From: Mesostigma viride | Lineage: Eukaryota > Streptophyta > Mesostigmatophyceae > Mesostigmatales > Mesostigmataceae | Assembly (NCBI GenBank): GCA_009746045.1 | Contig: RPFO01000312.1 | Span: forward strand, 1,348,823-1,412,822 | Length of the DNA: 64,000 bases | Reading direction: 5' to 3' | Shown: piece after piece, positions 54,154-61,000 of the stretch | Numbering within the stretch: position 1 is the stretch's first letter | How the letters are laid out: each line of letters opens with the position of its first letter | Translations under genes and position numbers: made by a program | The notes under the pieces: generated by a model | Told to the model about the DNA's origin: nothing | Database searches by the model: none | Seen by the model: only the letters and a program-made list of their open reading frames with translations

Positions 54154-54240
54154 TCAATGAACTCTCGGGACATTTGGATGGAGGGTCATCCATTGAGAGA
54201 TCTCGAGCATCTCGGCGTCAGTGAACAGCGGGCTGCTCAT
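54154..54240 (-). pseudogene. Truncated copy of small viral ORF (28 aa)
   Basis: Starts MSSPLFTDAEMLEISQWMTL like the intact copy at 59831-59977, but lacks two bases (CTCTCGGGA against CTCTCGCGGGA), so it stops at 54154 instead of running into the start of the minor capsid gene. Confidence 0.6.
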
Positions 54241-54242
54241 GT

Positions 54243-54746
54243 TTACTCTTCTGTGAGATTTTTTTCAGCGCCTTCTTTTGGAATTCCCACGACCGTGTTG
54301 TGGACCCTCCTGAGATGCAGCAGGAGGTTTTTTTCGTTTGCGAACGTGCTCTTACACCCGGGTTGTGGGCATTTCCACCTCGCGCCTCCCACCTGGACTC
54401 GTTTCCCGACAGGTACACCCGCAGGCTCCGGGGGTGCCGCCACTGCTTCATCGACGACAACCGGTTCGGGAGCCGGCGCGACAGGGGCCGGTTGGGCATA
54501 CGCGGACAATGGGGGGTACGCGACCGGTCTAGAGTTCGCCATCACTGACGCCATGAGAAGGGCATCCTTGAACCCTCGCGCCTCTGCGACCTTCCCTTTG
54601 TTCACCGCTCTTCGGACCGGCGCGCTGTGGATGACAATGGTGTTGGTCGATGAAGCGGTCACCTGCGACTGGGGTGCGACCTTACGCTTCGGTTTTCCCC
54701 TTTTACTTGAAGGACGGCGCCGTGCTGATTTCTGACGCCTTGCCAT
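54243..54746 (-). CDS. Basic C2H2 zinc-finger protein, 167 aa (copy 1)
   Basis: The first 25 residues are strongly basic (RRRPSSKRGKPKRK). A Pro/Ala/Val linker follows at about 75-115, then one C2H2 finger at residues 126-149: C126, C131, H144 and H149 in CPQPGCKSTFANEKNLLLHL. A role in DNA binding, either packaging or regulation, is inferred. A TCTAT motif and AT-rich stretch lie just upstream (54747-54775). A second copy, identical in protein sequence, is at 59980-60483. Confidence 0.75.
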   Translation of the reverse strand: MARRQKSARRRPSSKRGKPKRKVAPQSQVTASSTNTIVIHSAPVRRAVNKGKVAEARGFKDALLMASVMANSRPVAYPPLSAYAQPAPVAPAPEPVVVDEAVAAPPEPAGVPVGKRVQVGGARWKCPQPGCKSTFANEKNLLLHLRRVHNTVVGIPKEGAEKNLTEE

Positions 54747-54775
54747 TTCTGCATATAATCATAGATTTTTATAAC
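54747..54775 (-). promoter_or_regulatory. Putative viral promoter, TCTA motif upstream of zinc-finger gene
   Basis: Minus strand: ATAAAAATCTATGATTATAT precedes the ATG at 54746. TCTA motifs also precede the genes starting at 49239, 51258, 58078 and 58103. I recall TCTA-type late promoters in algal giant viruses and PLVs; function here is inferred. Confidence 0.4.
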
Positions 54776-55266
54776 GTCCAAGTGAGGGTCTTGTTAGTCG
54801 ACACGGCCATTTTTCCAGCGCGCGACTTGCAAAACGCCGTAGAGAGTGCTATGTTTGTTGACGTGTCAGTGGTGATGCGAGGAATCCGCAATGCGATTTC
54901 AAACACCCCGTCATCCTCCTCGTATCCTGAAACAACATTCCAGTTGCTGCCAATTATAACGTTTACCGGCCAGACGGACAGGCCGCTAGCCGTTAAGCGA
55001 TATGGGTTTGATATGTCGAGAATCGTTGGTGGGTTGTTATCAAATGTTAACCTGACAAGGATATTGGTCAACGCGGTCGGAAGAGTTAGTTCCGATTGTG
55101 TGGCCGGGTCGTGGAAAGACATCACGGCCACAGGGGCGCCGTGCCAAAATTGCGGAAGCGGGTAGTCGTATATGGGCTGCCTCAGACCGACCAAAGAATC
55201 TGCTTCCAATATCGTGTGCGATATACGCCTAGTTTCTCGGACATCTTCATACAGGGCCACGTCCAT
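54769..55266 (-). CDS. Viral hypothetical protein, 165 aa (copy 1), or C-terminal part of the large protein
   Basis: ATG 55266 (MDVALYEDVRETRRISHTIL) to 54769. Beta-rich with YDYPLPQFWHGAPVAVMSFH and LTLPTALTNILVRLTF. In copy 1 it is a separate ORF 53 bases after the stop of the 919-aa gene. In copy 2 the first 19 codons are in frame with that large gene, without a stop between, and then two single-base deletions break the frame. It may therefore be the natural C-terminus of the large protein. No family recognised; a virion role is likely from context. Confidence 0.6.
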   Translation of the reverse strand: MDVALYEDVRETRRISHTILEADSLVGLRQPIYDYPLPQFWHGAPVAVMSFHDPATQSELTLPTALTNILVRLTFDNNPPTILDISNPYRLTASGLSVWPVNVIIGSNWNVVSGYEEDDGVFEIALRIPRITTDTSTNIALSTAFCKSRAGKMAVSTNKTLTWTL

Positions 55267-55318
55267 CCCGTGATTGCCGCCAATTGACGACAGGCTTGAA
55301 CCATAATAGTAGCTTAGG

Positions 55319-58078
55319 CTAGAAGCAAATAAAAGGGGTCGGGCCAGATACTGTTGGATCTAATACCTGGAACGTCACGGTCGCCAAATGGATCATACCA
55401 GTAACTGGAGGATCAACCAGTGAAATATGATCACAGGTTATGTCAACGTACGACGAGGATTTTGATATTGTCGTTGTAGAAAAACCGCCAGTCCACGCTT
55501 CTCCAACGACTACGCTGATAAGCAACGGATCATTGCTCAACTTGGTGTTTGAAAATCCAAGTCTTACATAAAACTTCCTTACCGACTGACGAGCTGGTAG
55601 AATCCCATATATTTTGGCAGTATATTGGTTCATTTGCACGCCGTATTGAACATCGGGACACTTAACAACCGTGCGGATGACACTCTCATTCGTGAGTGTT
55701 AGCTCCTTAAACCAAGTATCCGCCACACCCGGTACGGGTTTTGTGACGCTATATTTGCCAAAAATGCTACAATTCCTCGACGAGGTGGACCTGTGACGCA
55801 GCTCCAACACGTCTCCGACGGCTGTGTACGATCCGGATGGGTTGTTGGTTTTTAGAGAGTCGAACTCTATGTCTTGTAGGTCATCTTTGATTGGCCAGAC
55901 ATACGCGCCGTGGTACTCTCCGCTCAAGTGGAAGACTGGTCGGAGGGGCATCGGAATGTACGGGTCAAGAATGTCTGTAGGAGTGGTTGTAAATATACCG
56001 GACGAGTTTGAGATTTTAGTCATGTCACTAAGTTCTTGAGGAGTTGTTTTGGATATATAACGCTCCACCTTCCCATCCGATTTTCTTCGAAATGCCACCC
56101 AGTAGCTGTTTTGTTGTCTCCATGATGAGTTTAACGTGTATCGAACCTTCGACTTCAGATTGTCAAACAGGTCGAGTGCATAGTCACTATGGTGCAGATT
56201 GATACCCAGCATACCCCAATGCGTCGTAGCCGCATTTCTCCAATTCTGATGGGCATCTGTCGTGGCCGGGTGATATTTATTCGTCAAAGACATAGTATTT
56301 TCTGCAAACGAGACGAAAGCATCGTTGCTGCCCAAATATAGCCGAAAACACAATAGAAATGGGCCGTCGATGAGCTGCTCTGAAAAAACAACACATTTGC
56401 TTGGTGCCGGAGTGGCTGTTTTTACAAAAAAGAATTTTTCGGGAGACCCTTCAAAGTAGTATTTCGAAGCTTCTGCTTGCAGCGTGGTCACGGAGTGGCG
56501 CGAGAATGATTCTAGAGAATGGAGCGTCGTAGCGGGGCCGTCTATCTCCACGGTCTCTCCTGACAGGTTTGGCGAGTCCTTTACGGTTACGATCCTGTAT
56601 CTGAGTTCTACATCATCGCCTTCGGATGGATTTTGAAACGTCGTTGTCTTCAACGTCCCATCCAAGGCCCCTTGAGATACTCCGTTCGCCAACAGATGAA
56701 AACCGGTGAGAGGAGGCAACGACTTTCCCCACCCCACATCATGGTCCGCGTAGACGCCGTTGATCGCGATTTTTACAGGATTTAGATATGAAATGTAGGA
56801 ACTTGGTGTCCGGATGCCGGAGTGCAGTTGGCTCATTTTTGAAACGCATACCATCACCCCTCCTTTGTGGGTGGTGTAGGAGGTGAGGGTCGAGTCGTTG
56901 TAGACGTCTATCTCGTAGTTCATATACTTGTTACTATCTGCCGCGACTGGCGCGGTGATTACGGCGTCTTCCCCGCGCAGTCCCCCGTTTTGCGAGAGGG
57001 AGACTCCGCCGATGGTCGGAGTGGTCGGCGTGAGCTGGGTGGAATTCATGTACCACCTGATGGGGAGTTTGCGTTGGTATGCGAAGGGGGTCGTCATCTT
57101 TATGCCCTGTTTGAGGGTCGTTCCCTCTACGACCTCCCAATTAGCGGTGGTTGGATTGGTGCTCCAGTAGAGTGCGTTCACAGGGTCAATCGGACCCATT
57201 CGCCAGTCCGTCAGTGGCGAGTATGTACGCGTGATGGTGAAGGATCTCCCAGTTAGTGGAAGGCGGCGGTTGTCGTCGCGAATCGTGGCGAAAGACAACA
57301 ACTCCACGCGGAGAGGGAGGCCGTTAAATCGAGATCCGCCGAGACCATAGAAAGAGTCGGAAAAGTATGGATATCCTACCTCTCCGTCCACAACGCTCTC
57401 CCCCGTGCGCGCCTGGGTCGTGTGGTAGTCGCGATAGGTAAACTTACAGATTCCACTCGCGTCGCCATTCGTAACGTTGTAGGGCAGCTGGACTCGCACA
57501 TCCTGGTCATTGATGACGTTGAACGCGTTTTGGTGCGACACGGTCGTCCCGTCTTCGAGATGGAGGACGAAATCCCCGTTCAAGTTAGCTATCGACGTTT
57601 TGCCTACCCCGTGTTGGTCAAAAAGGTAGTCCAATTGCGCGCGGGTCAGGACTCTGCCACCAGGGTCTAGCAACGTATCAGGGCTAAAGTCGAAGACGTG
57701 GTACTGGGTCGCTCCCACTTTCGCCGTAAGGTAAGGTTCATTTAGAGTGAGATCGTCGACTAAAGTAGTCCCTGATTTAAAATAGGAATACCCATTCACG
57801 ACGAGACTGTAAGCAAGTTCCGATGGGTCGCTTGCGGTCTCGTCGTCGTAATTGTCTCCGAGTCGCACATTTGTCGGCTGGCTCGGGTAGAAAATTTTGA
57901 ATCCGTCGACAACGAGTGACTCATCGAATGGATGTGAAATGCCAAGAAGTAACGTAACGCTAGCTTGAAGCCCATCTATGTCTGTTTCGATGTTAGAAAC
58001 ACGCTCCTCCATTTCAGGGTCGAGCGTTAACCCGGTGGCGAGATTGGTCGGTCTGCTCAATGTTGTTAGAACGACCAT
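55319..58078 (-). CDS. Large viral structural or fibre-like protein, 919 aa (copy 1)
   Basis: ATG 58078 (MVVLTTLSRPTNLATGLTLD) to stop 55319. A heptad-like segment at residues 20-45 (EERVSNIETDIDGLQASV) looks like a short trimeric coiled coil, as at the base of fibres; the rest is Ser/Thr/Asn/Gly-rich and beta-rich with no transmembrane segment. No enzymatic motif seen. At the 3' end copy 1 reads AAAAGGGGTCGGG where copy 2 has AAAAGCGGGCTCGGG (plus strand); the two missing bases cause the stop here. It is divergent from the 58103 gene, with only 24 bases between the two ATGs. A fibre, spike or tape-like role is inferred from size, the coil and position. Confidence 0.65.
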   Translation of the reverse strand: MVVLTTLSRPTNLATGLTLDPEMEERVSNIETDIDGLQASVTLLLGISHPFDESLVVDGFKIFYPSQPTNVRLGDNYDDETASDPSELAYSLVVNGYSYFKSGTTLVDDLTLNEPYLTAKVGATQYHVFDFSPDTLLDPGGRVLTRAQLDYLFDQHGVGKTSIANLNGDFVLHLEDGTTVSHQNAFNVINDQDVRVQLPYNVTNGDASGICKFTYRDYHTTQARTGESVVDGEVGYPYFSDSFYGLGGSRFNGLPLRVELLSFATIRDDNRRLPLTGRSFTITRTYSPLTDWRMGPIDPVNALYWSTNPTTANWEVVEGTTLKQGIKMTTPFAYQRKLPIRWYMNSTQLTPTTPTIGGVSLSQNGGLRGEDAVITAPVAADSNKYMNYEIDVYNDSTLTSYTTHKGGVMVCVSKMSQLHSGIRTPSSYISYLNPVKIAINGVYADHDVGWGKSLPPLTGFHLLANGVSQGALDGTLKTTTFQNPSEGDDVELRYRIVTVKDSPNLSGETVEIDGPATTLHSLESFSRHSVTTLQAEASKYYFEGSPEKFFFVKTATPAPSKCVVFSEQLIDGPFLLCFRLYLGSNDAFVSFAENTMSLTNKYHPATTDAHQNWRNAATTHWGMLGINLHHSDYALDLFDNLKSKVRYTLNSSWRQQNSYWVAFRRKSDGKVERYISKTTPQELSDMTKISNSSGIFTTTPTDILDPYIPMPLRPVFHLSGEYHGAYVWPIKDDLQDIEFDSLKTNNPSGSYTAVGDVLELRHRSTSSRNCSIFGKYSVTKPVPGVADTWFKELTLTNESVIRTVVKCPDVQYGVQMNQYTAKIYGILPARQSVRKFYVRLGFSNTKLSNDPLLISVVVGEAWTGGFSTTTISKSSSYVDITCDHISLVDPPVTGMIHLATVTFQVLDPTVSGPTPFICF

Positions 58079-58102
58079 TTATTATCTACCTAGAATATAA
58101 AC
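58079..58102. promoter_or_regulatory. Divergent viral promoter, TCTA on both strands
   Basis: The 24 bases between two start codons contain TCTA at 58085-58088 (plus) and TAGA at 58091-58094 (TCTA on minus), with AT-rich flanks. The same sequence is conserved in copy 2 at about 63816-63839. Confidence 0.5.
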
Positions 58103-58629
58103 ATGGCCTCTGAGGCTTCAGAGACCCCAACGAGCTACCAAGACGAAACCTTCGCCGAGACGCGGGAAGAGCAGGTTGACCTGGTCAAGACAATTCGAAA
58201 GGGACAACCGCTGAATGATGAACAGAAAAAAGCCCTTCGCGACAAAATGAGGGTTTACCAGCAACGCGCAAAAGCCGAGAGGGAGAAGAGACGAAACGAG
58301 AAAAGGAGGCAGAGATAACGAAACGAAAGGTCCTTGCAAAGGAATTGGAGATTCAGCGGCAAAGGCTAGTCGAACTCGAGCTGCAAGAAGCCCGCAACAA
58401 ATCGCGGATTGAACGCCTTCTCGCTGAAGATTCCGTCGCCTCAACCCCCGCCGACACGCCAAAACCAAGACGGGGTCGAAAGCCCAAGGAGACAGAGCCG
58501 GACTCTCCGCCACCCCCGATCAAGACCCGACAGCTCCCACCTCCACCACCGCCACCTGTCGCGATGACGCCATACGAGATGCGCATGGCCGCCATCCGCG
58601 CGTCTCTCCTTGCTAGTCTGGACGATTAA
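58103..58629 (+). CDS. Coiled-coil/Pro-rich viral protein in two overlapping-phase parts (71 and 94 codons), probable -1 frameshift
   Basis: Frame 1 (58103-58318) starts MASEASETPTSYQDETFAET and becomes Lys/Arg/Glu-rich (AKAEREKRRNEKRRQR, stop). The -1 frame entered at GAGAAAAGGAGG (about 58297-58307) continues the same charged helix (KEAEITKRKVLAKELEIQRQ) and leads without a stop into EARNKSRIERLLAED, a basic TPKPRRGRKPKE, a poly-Pro run and a C-terminal helix ending LLASLDD at 58629. A combined protein of about 175 residues is likely, made by programmed slippage at the A-run or broken by an indel. Function unknown. Confidence 0.6.
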
Positions 58630-58641
58630 AATGTCTTCAGA

Positions 58642-59526
58642 ATGATAATGGCTATCATCGAAGAGCGACGAATTCATTCACTTGAGAACAAAGACATCAA
58701 GCAACGATACGCCCCACAGCGTCCTGCTCCACCGAATATGCCGAGTCTTCATTTCATCGCAAACTTCTGCGGAGCTCGACGGTCTGGGAAAACTACATCG
58801 GCAGTCAACATGGCGAAGGCTTACTTTGCTAACAACTCATTCGACAAGCTGTACCTCATTTCAGGGAGTGCCCACACGGAGCCAAAATACAAGGAGCTCC
58901 CGGAACCAGCTATGACGATGGAAGTCTACTCTAACCTGGCATTCGATGGGATGATAGATCATATAAAGTCTGACCTCCACGAATACGAGAGGTACAAGGA
59001 CGATCTCAAGGTCTGGGAAACGTTCAAACGCGAATACGTGGATGGGAAAAAAAACGCAGAACTCATGGACCTCTCCATGTACCTACGCCTTGATGCAATG
59101 AACTGGGATAAACCTGCGACAAGGTTCGAGCACGGTCCTCCTTCGTCGCTCATTCTGATAGACGACATGCAAGGCAGTGCCCTCTATCAGAGCTCTAGCA
59201 AAAACGCTGTTGCGGCTTTCGCGTTCAAACACAGACACTTCCTCACGAGCATGATTTTCCTGACACAGGCGTACACAAGCGGTGGCGTACCACGAGCAGT
59301 GCGAGCGAATATATCGTTTCTTGCGCTGTTCAGAACGAAGGACCATCGAGCCGCGCGACAGATCGCGGAAGAGAGCGCGGGGGCTGTGGCGCCGGACGAG
59401 TTTCTCGCGCTATGGGACCACGCCGTCAAGGACGATCCTCACGACTTCTTCGCTGTCGACTTCGACCAGCGCGACCCGAAAAAAATGTTTCGTCGAAACT
59501 TCAATACATTTCTCTCGATAAAATAA
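58642..59526 (+). CDS. DNA packaging ATPase, A32/FtsK-HerA-like
   Basis: 294 aa from ATG 58642 (Met3 also possible). Walker A at residues 44-51 (GARRSGKT), Walker B at 170-175 (LILIDD), then FLTQAYTSGGVPRAVRANIS at about 207-224, with the sensor Gln and arginine residues typical of the PLV/NCLDV packaging ATPase, and FRTKD after it. Length is normal for the family. It pumps the viral genome into the capsid. It lies 12 bases after the coiled-coil gene and 22 bases before the next plus-strand ORF, so likely one transcription unit. Confidence 0.88.
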   Translation: MIMAIIEERRIHSLENKDIKQRYAPQRPAPPNMPSLHFIANFCGARRSGKTTSAVNMAKAYFANNSFDKLYLISGSAHTEPKYKELPEPAMTMEVYSNLAFDGMIDHIKSDLHEYERYKDDLKVWETFKREYVDGKKNAELMDLSMYLRLDAMNWDKPATRFEHGPPSSLILIDDMQGSALYQSSSKNAVAAFAFKHRHFLTSMIFLTQAYTSGGVPRAVRANISFLALFRTKDHRAARQIAEESAGAVAPDEFLALWDHAVKDDPHDFFAVDFDQRDPKKMFRRNFNTFLSIK

Positions 59527-59548
59527 TTTTCTCTGAACATGATATACT

Positions 59549-59654
59549 ATGGATATTCCGTCCATCAAACGATACGCAGGCGCCGAGAAGGAGTACGTGT
59601 TGGACACCCAAGCACTCCTCCGATATTGTTCGGGTTCCGACTGGGGCAGAAAAC
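59549..59654 (+). CDS. Viral ORF start, truncated by assembly gap
   Basis: ATG 59549 (MDIPSIKRYAGAEKEYVLDT), open for 35 codons to the gap. Directly behind the ATPase gene on the same strand. Too short to assign. Confidence 0.45.
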
Positions 59655-59816
59655 NNNNNNNNNNNNNNNNNNNNNNNNNNNNNNNNNNNNNNNNNNNNNN
59701 NNNNNNNNNNNNNNNNNNNNNNNNNNNNNNNNNNNNNNNNNNNNNNNNNNNNNNNNNNNNNNNNNNNNNNNNNNNNNNNNNNNNNNNNNNNNNNNNNNNN
59801 NNNNNNNNNNNNNNNN
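59655..59816. other. Assembly gap (162 N)
   Basis: Run of N. The sequence on its right restarts inside the minor capsid gene start (as at 54082), so the order and distance across the gap are not established by the sequence. Confidence 0.99.
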
Positions 59817-59830
59817 CGCCGATGCCCTTT

Positions 59831-59977
59831 TCATGGCGCGCTTCGTCTTCCCTGTGAGTGGCTTCTTCTACAGTAGAGCATGGCTGCCTCAATGAACTCT
59901 CGCGGGACATTTGGATGGAGGGTCATCCATTGAGAGATCTCGAGCATCTCGGCGTCAGTGAACAGCGGGCTGCTCAT
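59831..59977 (-). CDS. Small viral ORF, 48 aa (intact copy)
   Basis: ATG 59977 to TGA 59831, starting MSSPLFTDAEMLEISQWMTL and ending basic (CRRSHSQGRRSAP). Its stop overlaps the start of the minor capsid ORF as ATGA, and its start follows the zinc-finger stop by a few bases, a layout suggesting coupled translation or a polycistronic unit. Truncated in copy 1 by a two-base loss. Confidence 0.6.
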   Translation of the reverse strand: MSSPLFTDAEMLEISQWMTLHPNVPREFIEAAMLYCRRSHSQGRRSAP

Positions 59978-59979
59978 GT

Positions 59980-60483
59980 TTACTCTTCTGTGAGATTTTT
60001 TTCAGCGCCTTCTTTTGGAATTCCCACGACCGTGTTGTGGACCCTCCTGAGATGCAGCAGGAGGTTTTTTTCGTTTGCGAACGTGCTCTTACACCCGGGT
60101 TGTGGGCATTTCCACCTCGCGCCTCCCACCTGGACTCGTTTCCCGACAGGTACACCCGCAGGCTCCGGGGGTGCCGCCACTGCTTCATCGACGACAACCG
60201 GTTCGGGAGCCGGCGCGACAGGGGCCGGTTGGGCATACGCGGACAATGGGGGGTACGCGACCGGTCTAGAGTTCGCCATCACTGACGCCATGAGAAGGGC
60301 ATCCTTGAACCCTCGCGCCTCTGCGACCTTCCCTTTGTTCACCGCTCTTCGGACCGGCGCGCTGTGGATGACAATGGTGTTGGTCGATGAAGCGGTCACC
60401 TGCGACTGGGGTGCGACCTTACGCTTCGGTTTTCCCCTTTTACTTGAAGGACGGCGCCGTGCTGATTTCTGACGCCTTGCCAT
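59980..60483 (-). CDS. Basic C2H2 zinc-finger protein, 167 aa (copy 2)
   Basis: Protein sequence is the same as the copy at 54243-54746, including the finger CPQPGCKSTFANEKNLLLHL and the basic N-terminus. Context on both sides also matches. Confidence 0.75.
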   Translation of the reverse strand: MARRQKSARRRPSSKRGKPKRKVAPQSQVTASSTNTIVIHSAPVRRAVNKGKVAEARGFKDALLMASVMANSRPVAYPPLSAYAQPAPVAPAPEPVVVDEAVAAPPEPAGVPVGKRVQVGGARWKCPQPGCKSTFANEKNLLLHLRRVHNTVVGIPKEGAEKNLTEE

Positions 60484-60505
60484 TTCTGCATATAATCATA
60501 GATTT

Positions 60506-61000
60506 TTATAACGTCCAAGTGAGGGTCTTGTTAGTCGACACGGCCATTTTTCCAGCGCGCGACTTGCAAAACGCCGTAGAGAACGCTATGTTTGTTGACG
60601 TGTCAGTGGTGATGCGAGGAATCCGCAATGCGATTTCAAACACCCCGTCATCCTCCTCGTATCCTGAAACAACATTCCAGTTGCTGCCAATTATAACGTT
60701 TACCGGCCAGACGGACAGGCCGCTAGCCGTTAAGCGATATGGGTTTGATATGTCGAGAATCGTTGGTGGGTTGTTATCAAATGTTAACCTGACAAGGATA
60801 TTGGTCAACGCGGTCGGAAGAGTTAGTTCCGATTGTGTGGCCGGGTCGTGGAAAGACATCACGGCCACGGGGGCGCCATGCCAAAATTGCGGAAGCGGGT
60901 AGTCGTATATGGGCTGCCTCAACCGACCAAAGAATCTGCTTCCAAATCGTGTGCGATATACGCCTAGTTTCTCGGACATCTTCATACAGGGCCACGTCCA
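60506..61000 (-). pseudogene. Copy 2 of the 165-aa viral ORF, broken by two single-base deletions
   Basis: Near 60921 the plus strand reads CCTCAACCGACC (copy 1 CCTCAGACCGACC) and near 60943 TTCCAAATCG (copy 1 TTCCAATATCG). The two losses shift the frame after codon 19, so only the C-terminal part from about LRQPIYDYPLPQF remains in the original frame, now behind unrelated residues. Confidence 0.65.

Noticed and set aside
54145-54735. 196-codon plus-strand ORF opposite the zinc-finger gene, repeated at 59858-60472
   Set aside because: Antisense to the zinc-finger and small ORFs; its repetition follows from the duplicated segment and is not evidence of coding.
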